Positions 23,480 to 33,788 of a stretch of DNA of 64,000 bases are shown one piece after another (within the stretch, counting starts at the first letter, position 1; every line of letters starts with the position of its first letter). The stretch comes from Haemaphysalis longicornis. Its lineage: Eukaryota; Arthropoda; Arachnida; Ixodida; Ixodidae. Location: positions 36,162,353 through 36,226,352 of the forward strand of contig CM023449.1 of the NCBI GenBank assembly GCA_013339765.2. Direction: 5' to 3'. A program made the translations under genes and the position numbers. The notes beneath the pieces were generated by a model, which was given only the letters and a program-made list of their open reading frames with translations, ran no database searches and was not told where the DNA came from.

Positions 23480-24498
23480 ACTAGGGCGGTCCCTTATTAA
23501 ATTAATCTATTTAAGTTAAAATTTTGATTTTCCCGCAAAATGGTGTGTTTTCGTGGTCTGCAATGACATCACAGGAACCGACCGCTCTGCAGACTAGGGT
23601 ACCTTGATTCACGCGTCCGACAGGGTGGAGACACGTATACGCTGGCGCCGCCATTTTGGGTCACTCGCTCGCCGCCGAAGCAAGTCATTGTATCAAAACC
23701 GTGCAAAAATTATCGCCACAACGTGGTTTACTGGCGAAGTTTGAATCATCTTATCTGTTTCGCGTTGCTGGGTCTCGTGGGAAATGAAAAAAACAACGCG
23801 TTGAGCATGTTGACCCAATTGCGGCAGCACGGGACCATTCAAAGGGTGTCTCCACCCTACACAACGGCGCTGGCATCGAGGTACCCTACGGCGGTTCGTG
23901 CGTTTATGTTAATGAACCTAGATGGCGCCACCATACCGTGGCAAGCCGTATTTAAACCTGGCTTGTTTTTGTTCTAGGAGAAAAGAATTGTGTCGTGAAA
24001 CATAGTGCTCGCTCGACAAATAAGGTCACGTAACACACCATTGCTTGCGGCAATCGGCCAGTGTCGTCTGAGACTACCCCAAAGCCCCGCAGTGCTGTGC
24101 AGCTAAACCAAGCATAGTGCACGCAGTACCAACAGCAGTGCACATAAGTAATTTTATGTTTACGTGTTATTTCGTAGCTTCCATTGTTTACCGCACCGTT
24201 CTTACAGCTGTAAAATGAATATGCATTACATTTAAGCGCAAATAGCTCGTTCGGCAAGCTTATAAGCCGTGCCTAACTTGCATTTGCTTTTCCCGGCCGC
24301 AGCCAATCGCACAGCTGGGCACATATTAAATCATAGGTTCTGTTGGGGGAAATGAGCGAGTGGGTCGCATGGCCATCCCCTTTTTTCCTAATTATATAGC
24401 TTATTTGGGCGAAGTTTATGTTAAAACTGGTGTCAGTACGATTCTAATGAGGCCGTCTATTAAATGAACCAAACTTGTGTTTTGTCTTCATGGCTCCT
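23480..24498 (-). mobile_element. TTAA-type MITE T3 (T1 family, inverted), left boundary uncertain
   Basis: Ends ...CTTGTGTTTTGTCTTCATGGCTCCT before TTAA at 24499-24502. Interior segments such as AGTTAAAATTTTGATTTTCCC and GCCAATCGCACAGCTGGGCAC match T1/T6 in reverse. A TA-flanked MITE is nested at 23597-23886. The left terminus is not recognisable. Confidence 0.7.
23597..23886. mobile_element. TA-flanked MITE (Tc1/mariner-like) nested in T3
   Basis: The left end GGGTACCTTGATTCACGCG and the right end ...CATCGAGGTACCC are inverted repeats of about 40 bp, sharing GGGTGGAGACAC and its complement. TA precedes (23595-23596) and follows (23887-23888). The 290-bp length and lack of a coding frame fit a mariner-type MITE. 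Confidence 0.75.
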
Positions 24499-24502
24499 TT
24501 AA

Positions 24503-24904
24503 GGGGGACTCAGCTGCGAACATTCTTATGGGACGTTCTACTGCATGACCCATGGACTTCAAAATCATCGTGCACCAATACGAAAAGCTTCACTAATACA
24601 TATCAGTGTTCGCAACGGCCTAGTTTGCCTATTTTAGAGATATGTCACTTCTGTACCGAAATAAAATAGTGAAACCCTTGTTTGCTAGACAGCTAGCGCC
24701 ATCTTGTGAGAACTGGATAAACCAAGGTGTTTCTTGTTTATTTTTATCTCAGTGAAGAGGTGATATATCTTTAAAAGGAGCAAATGAGGCCGTTAGGAAC
24801 AGTTCTGAGAATTCGTAAACCCTTTTGTATCGGTACACGATGCTTTTTATTTTATGGGTGATGAATTACTAAGTACCGTGGGAATGTGATCGTGTGAGTC
24901 CCCC
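24503..24904. mobile_element. TTAA-type MITE T4 (402 bp)
   Basis: Ends GGGGGACTCA and TGAGTCCCCC (10-bp perfect inverted repeat), between TTAA at 24499-24502 and 24905-24908. Both TTAA copies are shared with neighbouring elements T3 and T5. Confidence 0.82.
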
Positions 24905-24908
24905 TTAA

Positions 24909-25429
24909 AGGCCAACTGCACTCAAATTTCACCTAGACCAAATTTATTTTTAATGCGTAGTAAGTACCCCCAAATCAGCTGGGACACAAGTGGTAGCCCC
25001 GTAAAACGCCTCGTTAATCAGTCAGAAGCGTTTAAAAAAGCTCCGCCGCAGACCACGCTGCACCTGCCGGCGGATCGCGTAAACAGCCATGACGCGCCTG
25101 TGACGTTCCAGCCGACGGGGGCTTTTTCCTCTGCTCAGCCACGCAGCCGGAGAACCGGTCGAGCTCGGCTGCGCACGTGCGCGCGTAGAGCTTGCGCGCA
25201 GACCTTCTCCCGAGCTGGTGACCGTCCAGCCGCTCGCTGGACGGCTGCAACGTCACTGCGATGGCCGCGCTCTGCTCGGTTTCGGTTTCAAAATCGCCGA
25301 TTTTTGCTGGCCGCTTGCGGCGTCCACGCGCGTATTTCAGCTGTTGTATTTTGCATGTTGCTTTCTTTTTAAGCAGACTATACGAAAATAGGGTTTTCAA
25401 TAGGTCGAAATTTTGAGTGCAGTTGGCCT
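24909..25429. mobile_element. TTAA-type MITE T5 (521 bp)
   Basis: Ends AGGCCAACTGCACTCAAA and TTTGAGTGCAGTTGGCCT, about 22 bp inverted with one base difference. It shares TTAA with T4 (24905) and T6 (25430). No transposase; the GC-rich middle has open frames without recognisable domains. Confidence 0.87.
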
Positions 25430-25433
25430 TTAA

Positions 25434-26261
25434 AGGGGCCACGCAGACAAACACAAGTTTGGTTCATTCGAAAGATTGCCTCGTCAGAATTATACTGACG
25501 CCACTCTTTAACGTTAACTTCGCTCAAATAAGCTACATAATTAGGAAGAAAGGGAATGGCCATGCGACCCACTAGCTCATTTCCCGCAACAGAACCTATG
25601 ATGTCATATGTGCCAGCTCTGCGATTGGCTGAGGCTGGCAAAAGCAAACGCCAAATCAGGCAGACCTTATAAGCTAGCCGAACTAGCTATTTGCACTACA
25701 TTTAGGGCACATTCTTTTTATAGCAGTATGAATGGTGGGGTAAACAGTGGAAGTTAGGAAAACGCGCGTAAGCATAGAAGTACCAATGCGTACTGCTGTT
25801 GGTTCTGTGCGCACTATGCTTGTTTTAGCTGCGCAGCACTGTGGCGCTGTGGGGTTGTCTCGGACGACACTGGCTGATTGGTGTAAGTGACGATGTCTTA
25901 GATGACCATGTAACACCATGTTTCACGAAGCGACTAGTTTCTACCTTAACAAAAACAAGCCAGGTACAAAAATGATCAAAAACAAAGCAAAGGCAGAAAA
26001 CGGTCCGCCGCGGTATGGCGGCGCCATCTAGGTTGACTGACGGTGAACAAAGCTCCCAGCAGCTGCTTGAAGACCTGTTTTTGTGGTGTTATGGCAGTCG
26101 TGAAAACACGCGATTTGGTGGGAGAATCAAAATTTTAACTGAAATTGGTTGATTTCTCAGTGAATGAAACATCGTTTGCTGCCGGACAAGCGCTGGGGGC
26201 AGTCTTAAACACGAAATCTTTCGAATAAAACAAACTTGCATTTTGTCTGCATGGCCGCCCC
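25434..26261. mobile_element. TTAA-type MITE T6 (828 bp, T1 family)
   Basis: Left end AGGGGCCACGCAGACAAA; right end ...TTTTGTCTGCATGGCCGCCCC; TTAA at 25430-25433 and 26262-26265. Internal order matches T1 closely (TTCCCGCAACAGAACCTATG, then AATTTTAACTGAAATTG). The host exon at 26314 starts 50 bp further on, so T6 sits against the splice acceptor region. Confidence 0.85.
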
Positions 26262-26313
26262 TTAAGCTTCCCCCCCTTAATCAGTGGAGTGTAACCCTTC
26301 CCTTTTGTTGCAG

Positions 26314-26485
26314 AGCTGGACACAGCTGCCATGAGCCAGACGCTGGAGCCGCGCATGGTGTTCCCCTTCCGGCGGTACGGGGACGTGACGCTGCTGCCGT
26401 TCGTGATCCCCCAGGGCACGCTCAGGGCCAGCTGGACCTTCAAGGCCAACACCAGCGCTTACTGCAGGCCGGACACGGTCCACCT
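26314..26485 (+). CDS. TMEM8/PGAP6-like gene, internal exon 1 of those seen
   Basis: The exon is preceded by a strong acceptor (CCTTCCCTTTTGTTGCAG) and followed by the donor GTGAGT. It is 172 nt long, with two bases completing a codon at the start and two left over at the end. The encoded segment includes FPFRRYGDVTLLPFVIPQG and later WTFKANTSAYCRPDTVHL, which resembles the N-terminal extracellular beta-sandwich region of TMEM8/PGAP6 family proteins. These are multi-pass surface proteins; vertebrate PGAP6 acts on GPI-anchored substrates. The next exon joins in frame with matching phase. No upstream exon or signal peptide is recognised in the window, so the 5' end is missing. The family call is from memory of the pattern and is moderately secure; splice structure and phase are seen directly. 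Confidence 0.75.
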
Positions 26486-27967
26486 GTGAGTGGCTGCGTG
26501 CACTGCTGCCGCCACCAGAGGATCTCCCGCCGCCATTTCACTCTTTACTAACGTGATGGGTGGAATTGAGGCTCAATGTCACAGTCCTGCTCCCCATAAC
26601 AAAGAGTGCGGGGTTATCCCACACCGCACGTTGAGGAGAAGCGGGCAGTGGATGAGAACTGGGATCACGTACCTATCGTTGTCCCCCTGGCCATCGTGCC
26701 TCTTGAGGGGGAGAAGTGATGTGACATTCGGTGGAGCCATGATCCCTCGCCTGTAGAAGAACAGTGGCGTCTCAGTGTTAGTGAGAGGAGGAGGCTCAAA
26801 AGGAGTGATCACCATTGGGGCTTGGGATGAGCTCGAGGTCATGGATTCAGTCCCGGTTGCAGTGGCTATCCTTCTGATGCAGGCGCAAAATGAAAATGCC
26901 CGTCTGTAGGTGCTTCAACACGCATTAAAAATACCCAGGGGGTCTGAATGAATCCACAGACTTCAACTACAGCGCACCTCGTAGCCTAGGTGTAGCCTCG
27001 GCGCATTAACTCCCTAATTTTGAAAATTTTTTTGAGGATTGCATGTGTATGAGTGTACCAACACCTGTCAGTGTGTTCATATTTTTTTTAATTATTTTGT
27101 TTATAGGGGAATAAACCTTGAATTTTTCATCAACAACCGGTGCTTGCTGAGAGGGCTGCTGGATGATCCATCAGGAGGAGGCATAATGAGGATGTCACAT
27201 GCACATGCCTCTTTGAATCAGGAGCTTGAAGCAAGGCTTTCCTAAATGCGTACTGTTTTCATCAATTAGATTGTAGGAGCACACATCTGCAAAGGGTCAC
27301 CTCCTTGTTTGTTGCTTGGACGTATTTGTTGAATTTATCGCCCAGTTACATTGAATCTGAGCTTATTACGTTTTCAGGGAACAGTTATGTCTGGTTGTAT
27401 AGGTGGTATTCACTGAAAAGTGTAGCTGTCAATTTCTTCACTTCGCAACACTGGAGACGGCCATGGATATGGCCGAAGCGCCACGGACATGGCGCGTCTT
27501 GTGCCACTGTGCTCGCACGCCCTAGAAGAAGAAAAAAAACTTCCGGCGTGCGTCGTCTGCTCCGTTTCAACCCGATTCTCAACAGTGGTGTCAACAGAGA
27601 TGCTATTAAAATCGCACTCACATTGGAGTCGAGGCATTACTTTTCGTTCGGTGGGGTAGAGTTTGGAACGTCCAACACACATCATGTGCTTAAACCGCCA
27701 TCTCGCGGAGCCTGACGGAACCAGTGACGGCGCAGTCACATGGTTGCCTGCATGCGTGTCTCGCCAGTGAACAAAATCATACAGTAGTACAGGATTTATC
27801 CGAAATGCTAATTGTGCAAAACGTACACGGAACGTATATGGAGGTTCCGCTCTTCTTTTCCTTCCATTCTACCCGTTACGTTCGCCTACTCTTTGCCATC
27901 TGTCCAGTGTGTGAGAAGGGAGGGCACACTGATAGCGCAGCGTGGTACCGTGCTGCCCTGTGCGCAG
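26486..27967 (+). other. Intron of the TMEM8-like gene
   Basis: No gene or clear mobile element recognised. A T-rich stretch lies at 27067-27100. About 27440-27720 is moderately GC-rich with open frames on both strands but no domain. Confidence 0.55.
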
Positions 27968-28172
27968 GTACCTGCAGTTCGGTGGGATGCCCGTGCTGAG
28001 CCCGCTGAACGCCAGCTTCCCCGACCACTTTGAGACGCGGCGGCAGCGGCTGCGCAGCCTGCTCTTCCGCACCGACTCCAAGCTGCACACCGTCAACGTC
28101 ACCTCCCCCGACCCCGGACAGTGGTTCGCGGCCGCCTTTACGCTAGATCCCCACCAGCGGATTTTGCAGAAG
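27968..28172 (+). CDS. TMEM8/PGAP6-like gene, internal exon 2
   Basis: The acceptor TGCCCTGTGCGCAG precedes the exon; the donor is AAG/GTGCCC. One base completes the codon opened in the previous exon, and the 205-nt exon ends in phase 0. The product reads on from the first exon as YLQFGGMPVLSPLNASFP, then ..TVNVTSPDPGQWFAAAF. An NAS and an NVT sequon suggest an extracellular, N-glycosylated region. The PGQWFAAAF segment resembles the conserved P-G-x-W-x-x-A-A motif of TMEM8 ectodomains. Two MITE chains flank it in the neighbouring introns. Confidence 0.78.
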
Positions 28173-28254
28173 GTGCCCCACCACTTTTGCTTGCAGCTGC
28201 TATTCGTGCTCAGAGTATTGTTTTTTGGGGGTGCTGTAATTCAAGCGTACTTAA

Positions 28255-28763
28255 AGGAGCCATGAAGACAAAATACAAGTTTGGTTTATTAGAAAGACTG
28301 CTTAGTCCCGATAACAATGATGCCAATATCATTGCAATCTTCGAACAAATAACGGAGATAAGAAAGAAAACGCGTGAAGCAGTCGCGACCCCTTAGCCAA
28401 TTTCCCGCAACTTTTCTATGACGTCACGGAATCTTGTTTGTGCGATTGGCGACCGCCTAACTGACCTGTCGCCACGACACATGACTGGACGTCTGTAATG
28501 GGGCCTCTAGTTCCATTTGACTGCATCACTTGAATGCTAACGTGCAGTTAACGCACTGAAAATTATGTTTTATTGTCGGCCTGTATGACGTCATTCTTGC
28601 TCATAACGCGTCACTGTGGCGCAAAATTTGAAAGTTTTTGAATTCCTTCTTGCTTTTTTTTTTGTTCAAGAAACAGCTTTTGTGGCTGTAATGGAGCTGA
28701 GTGAGATACTTAATACTAGTTCTTTCAAATTAAACGAAGTTGTATTTTCTCTTCATGGCTCCT
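28255..28763. mobile_element. TTAA-type MITE T7 (509 bp, divergent T1 family)
   Basis: Ends AGGAGCCATGAAGACAAAA and TTTTCTCTTCATGGCTCCT. TTAA at 28251-28254 and 28764-28767, the latter shared with T8. It lies in the intron between the second and third recognised exons. Confidence 0.85.
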
Positions 28764-29337
28764 TTAAAGGGGTCGTGAAGAGAAAATGCATTTGCCTTCG
28801 CTTAATTTTGCCTGCTTGAACGACCTTTTAAGAACATAAATCCCAAATATTTTCACAATTCATTGCTTCTGGAATTTAGGAGGCGCCGTTGAAATTCTCG
28901 TTTTGAGGCGCATCGCAAGCGATCATGCGCGCACCGGCGGTCGGCAGCGCAACTAGAATGACGTCACGTCAAGTACATTCGAGAGTTCAACGCGGTTCAA
29001 TGTTCTTTGTGTATAATATTCTGCAAAGCTGCAAACCCAATATTTTAAAATAATGCATCCTTTATTCGTTGCCAAAAAACAGTTTTCTATCCACGTGAGC
29101 GGTGATCCACGTGAGCGGTCCACGTGAGCGGTCGTGACCGCTTCAGTTGTCTGGCAACCATTGCAGCAGAACTCAGACCACGTGACTCAGACCTACCGGG
29201 TCATGTACCGGGTGTTTGTACAGTTTGTAGCCAGTTTCCCTGCTGAATTTTACGTTCTTTCCCGAATTCTCTTCGGAATCTTATCTTTTTTGTATGAAAT
29301 GGCCCAAGATCGCTCAAGCAAAGAAAAAAAAAAAGTG

Positions 29338-29436
29338 CCCGTGTGCGATTCGAACTTGCGGTCTCCGGGCCAGCCCAACGTTACGGCCAGCCTAGTCGGA
29401 CACTTTATCCACTGCACTATCGAAGCGGGAAGCGCA
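29338..29436 (-). other. tRNA-like module inside MITE T8
   Basis: The minus strand reads CGATAGTGCAGTGGATAAAG (A-box region) and AAGTTCGAATCGC (B-box), about 55 nt apart, followed by a T-run. The arms pair poorly, so a functional tRNA is unlikely. It parallels the module in T2. Confidence 0.5.
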
Positions 29437-29910
29437 CGCGGCGAAAAACTGCTGCATAAAAGCCTCTTCGCATTTGTAACCCAGAAGTCTGTCGTGTTTT
29501 CATAAATTCTAATCTACCCAGAGCTTTAACCGCCAACTTACTGTTGAGCGCTTCTGCAGTAAGCCAAAGCGGAGCGTATACAATCAACAAAACAGCGTTA
29601 ACAGCATTGTTTATGGCAGGAAACAGGAAAGCAATCGTCGAACTGCGTGATGTTGGGACTCGGCGACTCGGCGCTGTATCGCTGCTTCTCGCTAGTTATT
29701 TTTGCGCTTGATGAGTGAATTATGAATGGGTTTTAAGTTCCCACTACTCCAAGTTCCTTCAATAAATGTGTTTATGTAATAAACTCTCATTTTAAGCGTT
29801 CGGTCATGTAAGCGTTCGGTCATGTATCTCGTCAGGTCAGAAGTTTCACATTCGTGCAACTCACATTACAGGCTACGTGAGACAGACGTCGGCAAACTTG
29901 TGCAAGAATA

Positions 29911-30017
29911 CCGGCTAGCAAAACGACAGTTTAGACTCTTGTAAACATGGAGGAAGAAAAACCTTTTCTTCCTCCATGCTTGTAAAACAGCGTAAACTGT
30001 TTACGAATGCCCGGTAT
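29911..30017. repeat. Foldback (long hairpin) inside T8
   Basis: The core CATGGAGGAAGAAAA (29946-29960) pairs with TTTTCTTCCTCCATG (29964-29978), loop ACC. Pairing extends imperfectly outward through CTTGTAAA, ACAGTTTA and ACCGG on each side. Confidence 0.8.
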
Positions 30018-30428
30018 AGATTAAACGTGGTTACCTCTGCCTGCGCGTCTCGCCGGTGTTGTTGACTGAAAGTTCAACCATGTTGATCAGTCGTATCAGA
30101 GATCAGATGTCTCCCGTTCAGTTGCAGGGCGAGTTTCATCTAGGCGCCGATGTTGTAGCTTTATCTGACCCTTTGCAAGCCCGCTCTATGCCGACATATT
30201 GTGCAGACGAGGGAGAACTGTGATTGGCTTCTTACTGACTTACTGAAACGTCACTTCACGAGTTGAGGAGGAAAGCCTCGGTGAAACCGTAACTGCATTT
30301 GTTTACCTATTTGCCGATATCGGGCGACGAAACAGGTATGCATTGTTTGTTTATCAAGGTTCCACGGTTATAAGCGCACACACAACACAGTTTTTTTTTT
30401 TTTGAAAATCTCTTCACGACCCCTTTAA

Positions 30429-31130
30429 GGGGGCAGATGTGTCTTTAGGGCCGAAAAACGGTCAAAAAATCATTTTCTGAAAAATCGCATTTTCGGCATC
30501 CACGGCCATTTTTTTTTATCAGTCTGCAAATTTCCTCATCAAACGGCACCATATTTTATTGTAAATAGTGTTTAAAAGTGCACTCTACAGCTCAGTTCAC
30601 GCAGAATTCAATGGTGAAACAGCGCTTTTCTTGCAACACGAAGCTAGCATTTTGCCATCGGTTATCTCGGCACCCAGAGCAGGTACAGCCGTAATGCTTT
30701 TTGGCTTCTTAATACCTAAATGAGTGGAGAACACAATGTTGGAAACGAATTTTTCAAATGGAGGCTTCGGAAATTTATTGTTGTATTCGATTGACATCAC
30801 CCGTGAACCATTTCTGGCAGAGCGTGGGAGGAGTGAATTTCAGTCTGTTGTAAAAGTACCAAAAATAGCTAAATCAAAAAAGTTCTTCCATTGCTGTATT
30901 CTTTAGTCATTTGTTTGCCTAGCAACGGGGTAATTGCCATTCTGTATGGAGTGGTTATTTTGTAATTGTGACTCAAAGTAAGGGCATCACTCATTAATTA
31001 TCTAAAAAAATAATCAATTTGCAAAAATTTAATTGCAGATTTAAAATCAGCACAAAAAGCTCCATAGTGCTCTGCAGTTTCATTAAAATTGGTTCGTAAA
31101 TAAAAAAATAGCTCAAGACCACTCTTCCCC
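30429..31130. mobile_element. TTAA-type MITE T9 (702 bp)
   Basis: Ends GGGGGCAGATGTGTCTT and the inverse of GGGGAAGAGTGGTCTTGAG, an imperfect inverted repeat. TTAA at 30425-30428 (shared with T8) and 31131-31134. AT-rich interior without a domain. Confidence 0.72.
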
Positions 31131-31155
31131 TTAAATGTTTTAGGTTAAGTTTTGA

Positions 31156-31284
31156 AAACACTGCTGTGACAGTCTACACGAATGAAGACTGAAAAGACGC
31201 ACGATACACCCCCACAACTTTCGTGCGCGTGCATCGTGTGCTTCTTCAGTCTTCGTTCCTACAAACTTAGTCAGAGCAGTGTTT
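31156..31284. mobile_element. 129-bp foldback element
   Basis: AAACACTGCTGTGAC...GAATGAAGACTGAA..GCACGAT on the left pairs with ATCGTGTGC.TCTTCAGTCTTCGTTC...AGAGCAGTGTTT on the right. The arms are about 50 nt with a short middle, so nearly the whole element is an imperfect palindrome. It lies in an intron of the TMEM8-like gene. Confidence 0.75.
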
Positions 31285-31608
31285 AAAAAATTAGGGAATG
31301 CCAGCTAGTCCACAAGTGAGCTGTCGTTTTTTAGGTTCAGGCTAAGTTTTTGCAAAAGAATGCGATTCAGGCAAGGTTTTTCAAATGTTGGTTTTTGTTC
31401 CAGGTTCACACCGCAGTTCACTTAGTCTAAAAATTTGTTCAACATCAAATTACTAGACCACCCAAAAAGTGATAGTTTTTTTGTATTTGTGGCGTGTGAT
31501 CTAGTGGCTGTGATTTGACGTTGCACGAAGTTACAGTGGCCTGTGATTCAGTGGGATCTTTAGATTTTTCTACTGGTTGTCGGCGTAAGTGGCTGCTACA
31601 CTAGATTT

Positions 31609-31647
31609 TTCATGCCTTCAAACAACTGTGTTGTTTGAAGGCATGAA
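31609..31647. repeat. Perfect 18-bp hairpin, loop TGT
   Basis: TTCATGCCTTCAAACAAC at 31609-31626 pairs perfectly with GTTGTTTGAAGGCATGAA at 31630-31647. Confidence 0.9.
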
Positions 31648-31791
31648 GGCACTCAGTGTTGTTCTTGTGGGAATTGAGTGACCACCGTGAGCAACAAATG
31701 GACACGTCTTTAACACCACACCTCCCTGTGGCGCTTTAATGGAAAACCTTGGGTGTGCTGAGAAAATGAATGTGTGGGGTGGATGACGCAG

Positions 31792-31916
31792 GACCTGTTC
31801 TCACCATGCGAGGTGTTCCTGTCGAGCTCACTGACCCCATACCTGCTGCCTGAGGTCATCGACCTCCTGCCCACTCAGGCCACCTCCCTGCGCCTTGTGC
31901 GGCCCACCTACCTGAG
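31792..31916 (+). CDS. TMEM8/PGAP6-like gene, internal exon 3
   Basis: The acceptor GGATGACGCAG and the donor CTGAG/GTGACA bound a 125-nt exon in phase 0, matching the phase left by the previous exon. It encodes CEVFLSSSLTPYLLPEVID and then PTQATSLRLVRPTYLR. It begins after an intron of about 3.6 kb that is mostly MITEs. It has a single cysteine and no transmembrane segment. It leaves two bases of an open codon, which does not match the phase of the next recognised exon, so one small exon may be unrecognised between them. Confidence 0.7.
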
Positions 31917-32906
31917 GTGACAGGCCTCCTCCCTCTCGACCTCTCCGTCCGCTTGTGTCTCCAAATGCCCACGGAAGAAGAACACACTCCGCCTGAATTA
32001 AAGCACCAAGATGTGCTCTGCTGGGTTCACCCAAGCACTTAGGAGGGAATTCTGTTGAGAGGTATCGCGCTAAAGTAGAGACTTCTTGCTTAATTTACTC
32101 GAGCAACATTTCTTTTTTCTTCAGAAGGCGGCCCAGAACTCGTCAGTTGCTTCGCATTGCGATCATGTTTGGTGCGCTGGAATAGCTGTACTTGCGTTAG
32201 CGGCAGTTATCATAAACAGGCTGCTGTACCTGTAGTCTGGTCTAATGTGCCTAGCTTCAGACGGGGGACAGTGAACATTTTTGTTTTTCAGCTTGCTCTT
32301 CAAGGACAACGTATAAGTCATATTTTGAATGATGAAGAAGGAATTACTCTAATGTAGTTCACGTAGAAGAATTCGTCAGGAAAGCACTTAACTTGTGTTC
32401 GCCTGTTTTCGCTTCTAACTGCCTTGCCTCTGAAAGATTGCTTTTTATGAAGCCTTGCATGACTGCCAGTAACCGTGCATCTTCCGCTCCATCTGTGCTC
32501 GAATCAATAGCCTGGCAAAGCTTTGTTGCTACGCGCAGGGGGGCCATCAGTGGGGCTGGCTGTTTGATTTACAGTCCCAGACCTGCTGCAGATAGTCCGT
32601 GAATATCCCCAGGTTTCCTGACGCCACTGAAATATAAGAAAAGTGAATGCCACATTACTTCTCGGGGAAACCTGTGGTGACTCCGAGACTTGTAATCGCA
32701 GAGCCCCACTGTTCTTACAGATCCCTTTGAAACCGGGATCAACCCCCATCTTCTTCAACTGCCTTCTTTCCCTAAAGGTTTGCCTCGTCGCGGGAGCAGT
32801 GGAGCCTGAATTTCTCGCTGTCCGAGTGTAAATTGCAAGGCATTGGCACTGCCGACCCATGTCCGGTGGTTGTGCGAGCCACCGCCGATGTTCCCCCCCG
32901 TCGGCA
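31917..32906 (+). other. Intron sequence of the TMEM8-like gene
   Basis: No further exon is certain. A candidate acceptor (CACTGTTCTTACAG) lies near 32720, but the reading frame after it is not convincing. A missing small exon would resolve the phase clash between exons 3 and 4. Confidence 0.4.
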
Positions 32907-33092
32907 GAAGAGGACGTGGATGTGGAGGTGTCGCGGCGGACGGCCACAGTCAACTGCTCCGCGTCCGAGACGGGGGAGCCTTGCCGGGGGACCATGGTCC
33001 CCGCCGCTGATGGCTGGAGCTACATTCTGGTCGAACCCACCGTCCCGCTGGACGAAGAGGGCGATGCTCTGGAGTTTATTTTTATTTTGGAA
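32907..33092 (+). CDS. TMEM8/PGAP6-like gene, probable exon 4
   Basis: A strong acceptor (TTCCCCCCCGTCGGCAG) precedes a frame reading EEDVDVEVSRRTATVNC, then GEPCRGTMVPAADGWSYIL and VEPTVPLDEEGDALEF. The GC-rich coding style and hydrophobic alternation (YILVEPTVPL) fit another beta-sandwich segment of the same ectodomain. The donor is uncertain: GAAA/GTAACC at about 33092 is the best visible. After it the sequence turns AT-rich and repetitive. The start phase needs one base from the preceding exon whereas exon 3 leaves two, so either an exon is missing or this belongs to another transcript form. Confidence 0.55.
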
Positions 33093-33788
33093 AGTAACCT
33101 ATCAAATAGTATAATAGTTTCATACGGACAAAATGTCTCAACAAATTCCGCTAATAAAAATAAAACTACGTTACTGAGGGCGAAAAATAAAACGACGAAT
33201 AGCCGAAATATTTTTGTACGTTTTTATTTCTGCATATAACAGGTTAAAACCACTGCGGCAGAAATAAAGTGGGTTAAGGTGGTGGAAGACGGGGACCGGT
33301 GTCCACTTTTTTAGGCTGGGTGGTCTTGAGGCCGGCTCTGCGAAAAAGCGGCCAGGTCCTTCTTCCTTAAAGCACTCAAGAAAGGCCTGGCAGAGCCGAA
33401 GTGCGTATGATGGGCCGATGTGCGATCGCGGATCGATCCACTTTCGGAAAGTGCGAGGTCGATGTCCGTCGAGGGACTGAAGTGCTGAATCACGGAGCGC
33501 TGCAAAAGCATGGCAACTCAACAGGAGATGATCCGTCGTGCCCTCTTGTAGGGCATGATGGGCACGGTGGGGTCATGTATCAGCGCGAGTTAATGAGGTG
33601 CAACAGTGCTGGTGAGAGTCATTAATAAATCTGGGGTCGACAAAGAAGTACCTCCTCTACACTCCGGAGTGCACTGGGCGGACGGGGATATATTTCGTCT
33701 TATTGAAGCACGCTCAAGAGCTACACCCGACGTCTGGCTTTGAAATCTATGTGGTGATCCTCCGCTCTGGCGCCTTAAGATCGGGAGC
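33093..33788. other. Unassigned sequence before the hAT remnant
   Basis: AT-rich to about 33240, then GC-richer. Open frames on both strands lack recognisable domains. It may include the 3' part of the hAT element, but the matching terminal inverted repeat was not found. Confidence 0.4.

Larger units (their letters stand above)
28768..30424. mobile_element. TTAA-type MITE T8 (1,657 bp) with tRNA-like module and foldback
   Basis: Ends AGGGGTCGTGAAGAGA and TCTCTTCACGACCCCT (16 bp perfect). It shares TTAA with T7 (28764) and T9 (30425). It contains three CCACGTGAGCGGT repeats (29091-29130), a minus-strand tRNA-like module (29338-29436) and a large foldback (29911-30017). No transposase. Confidence 0.87.
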
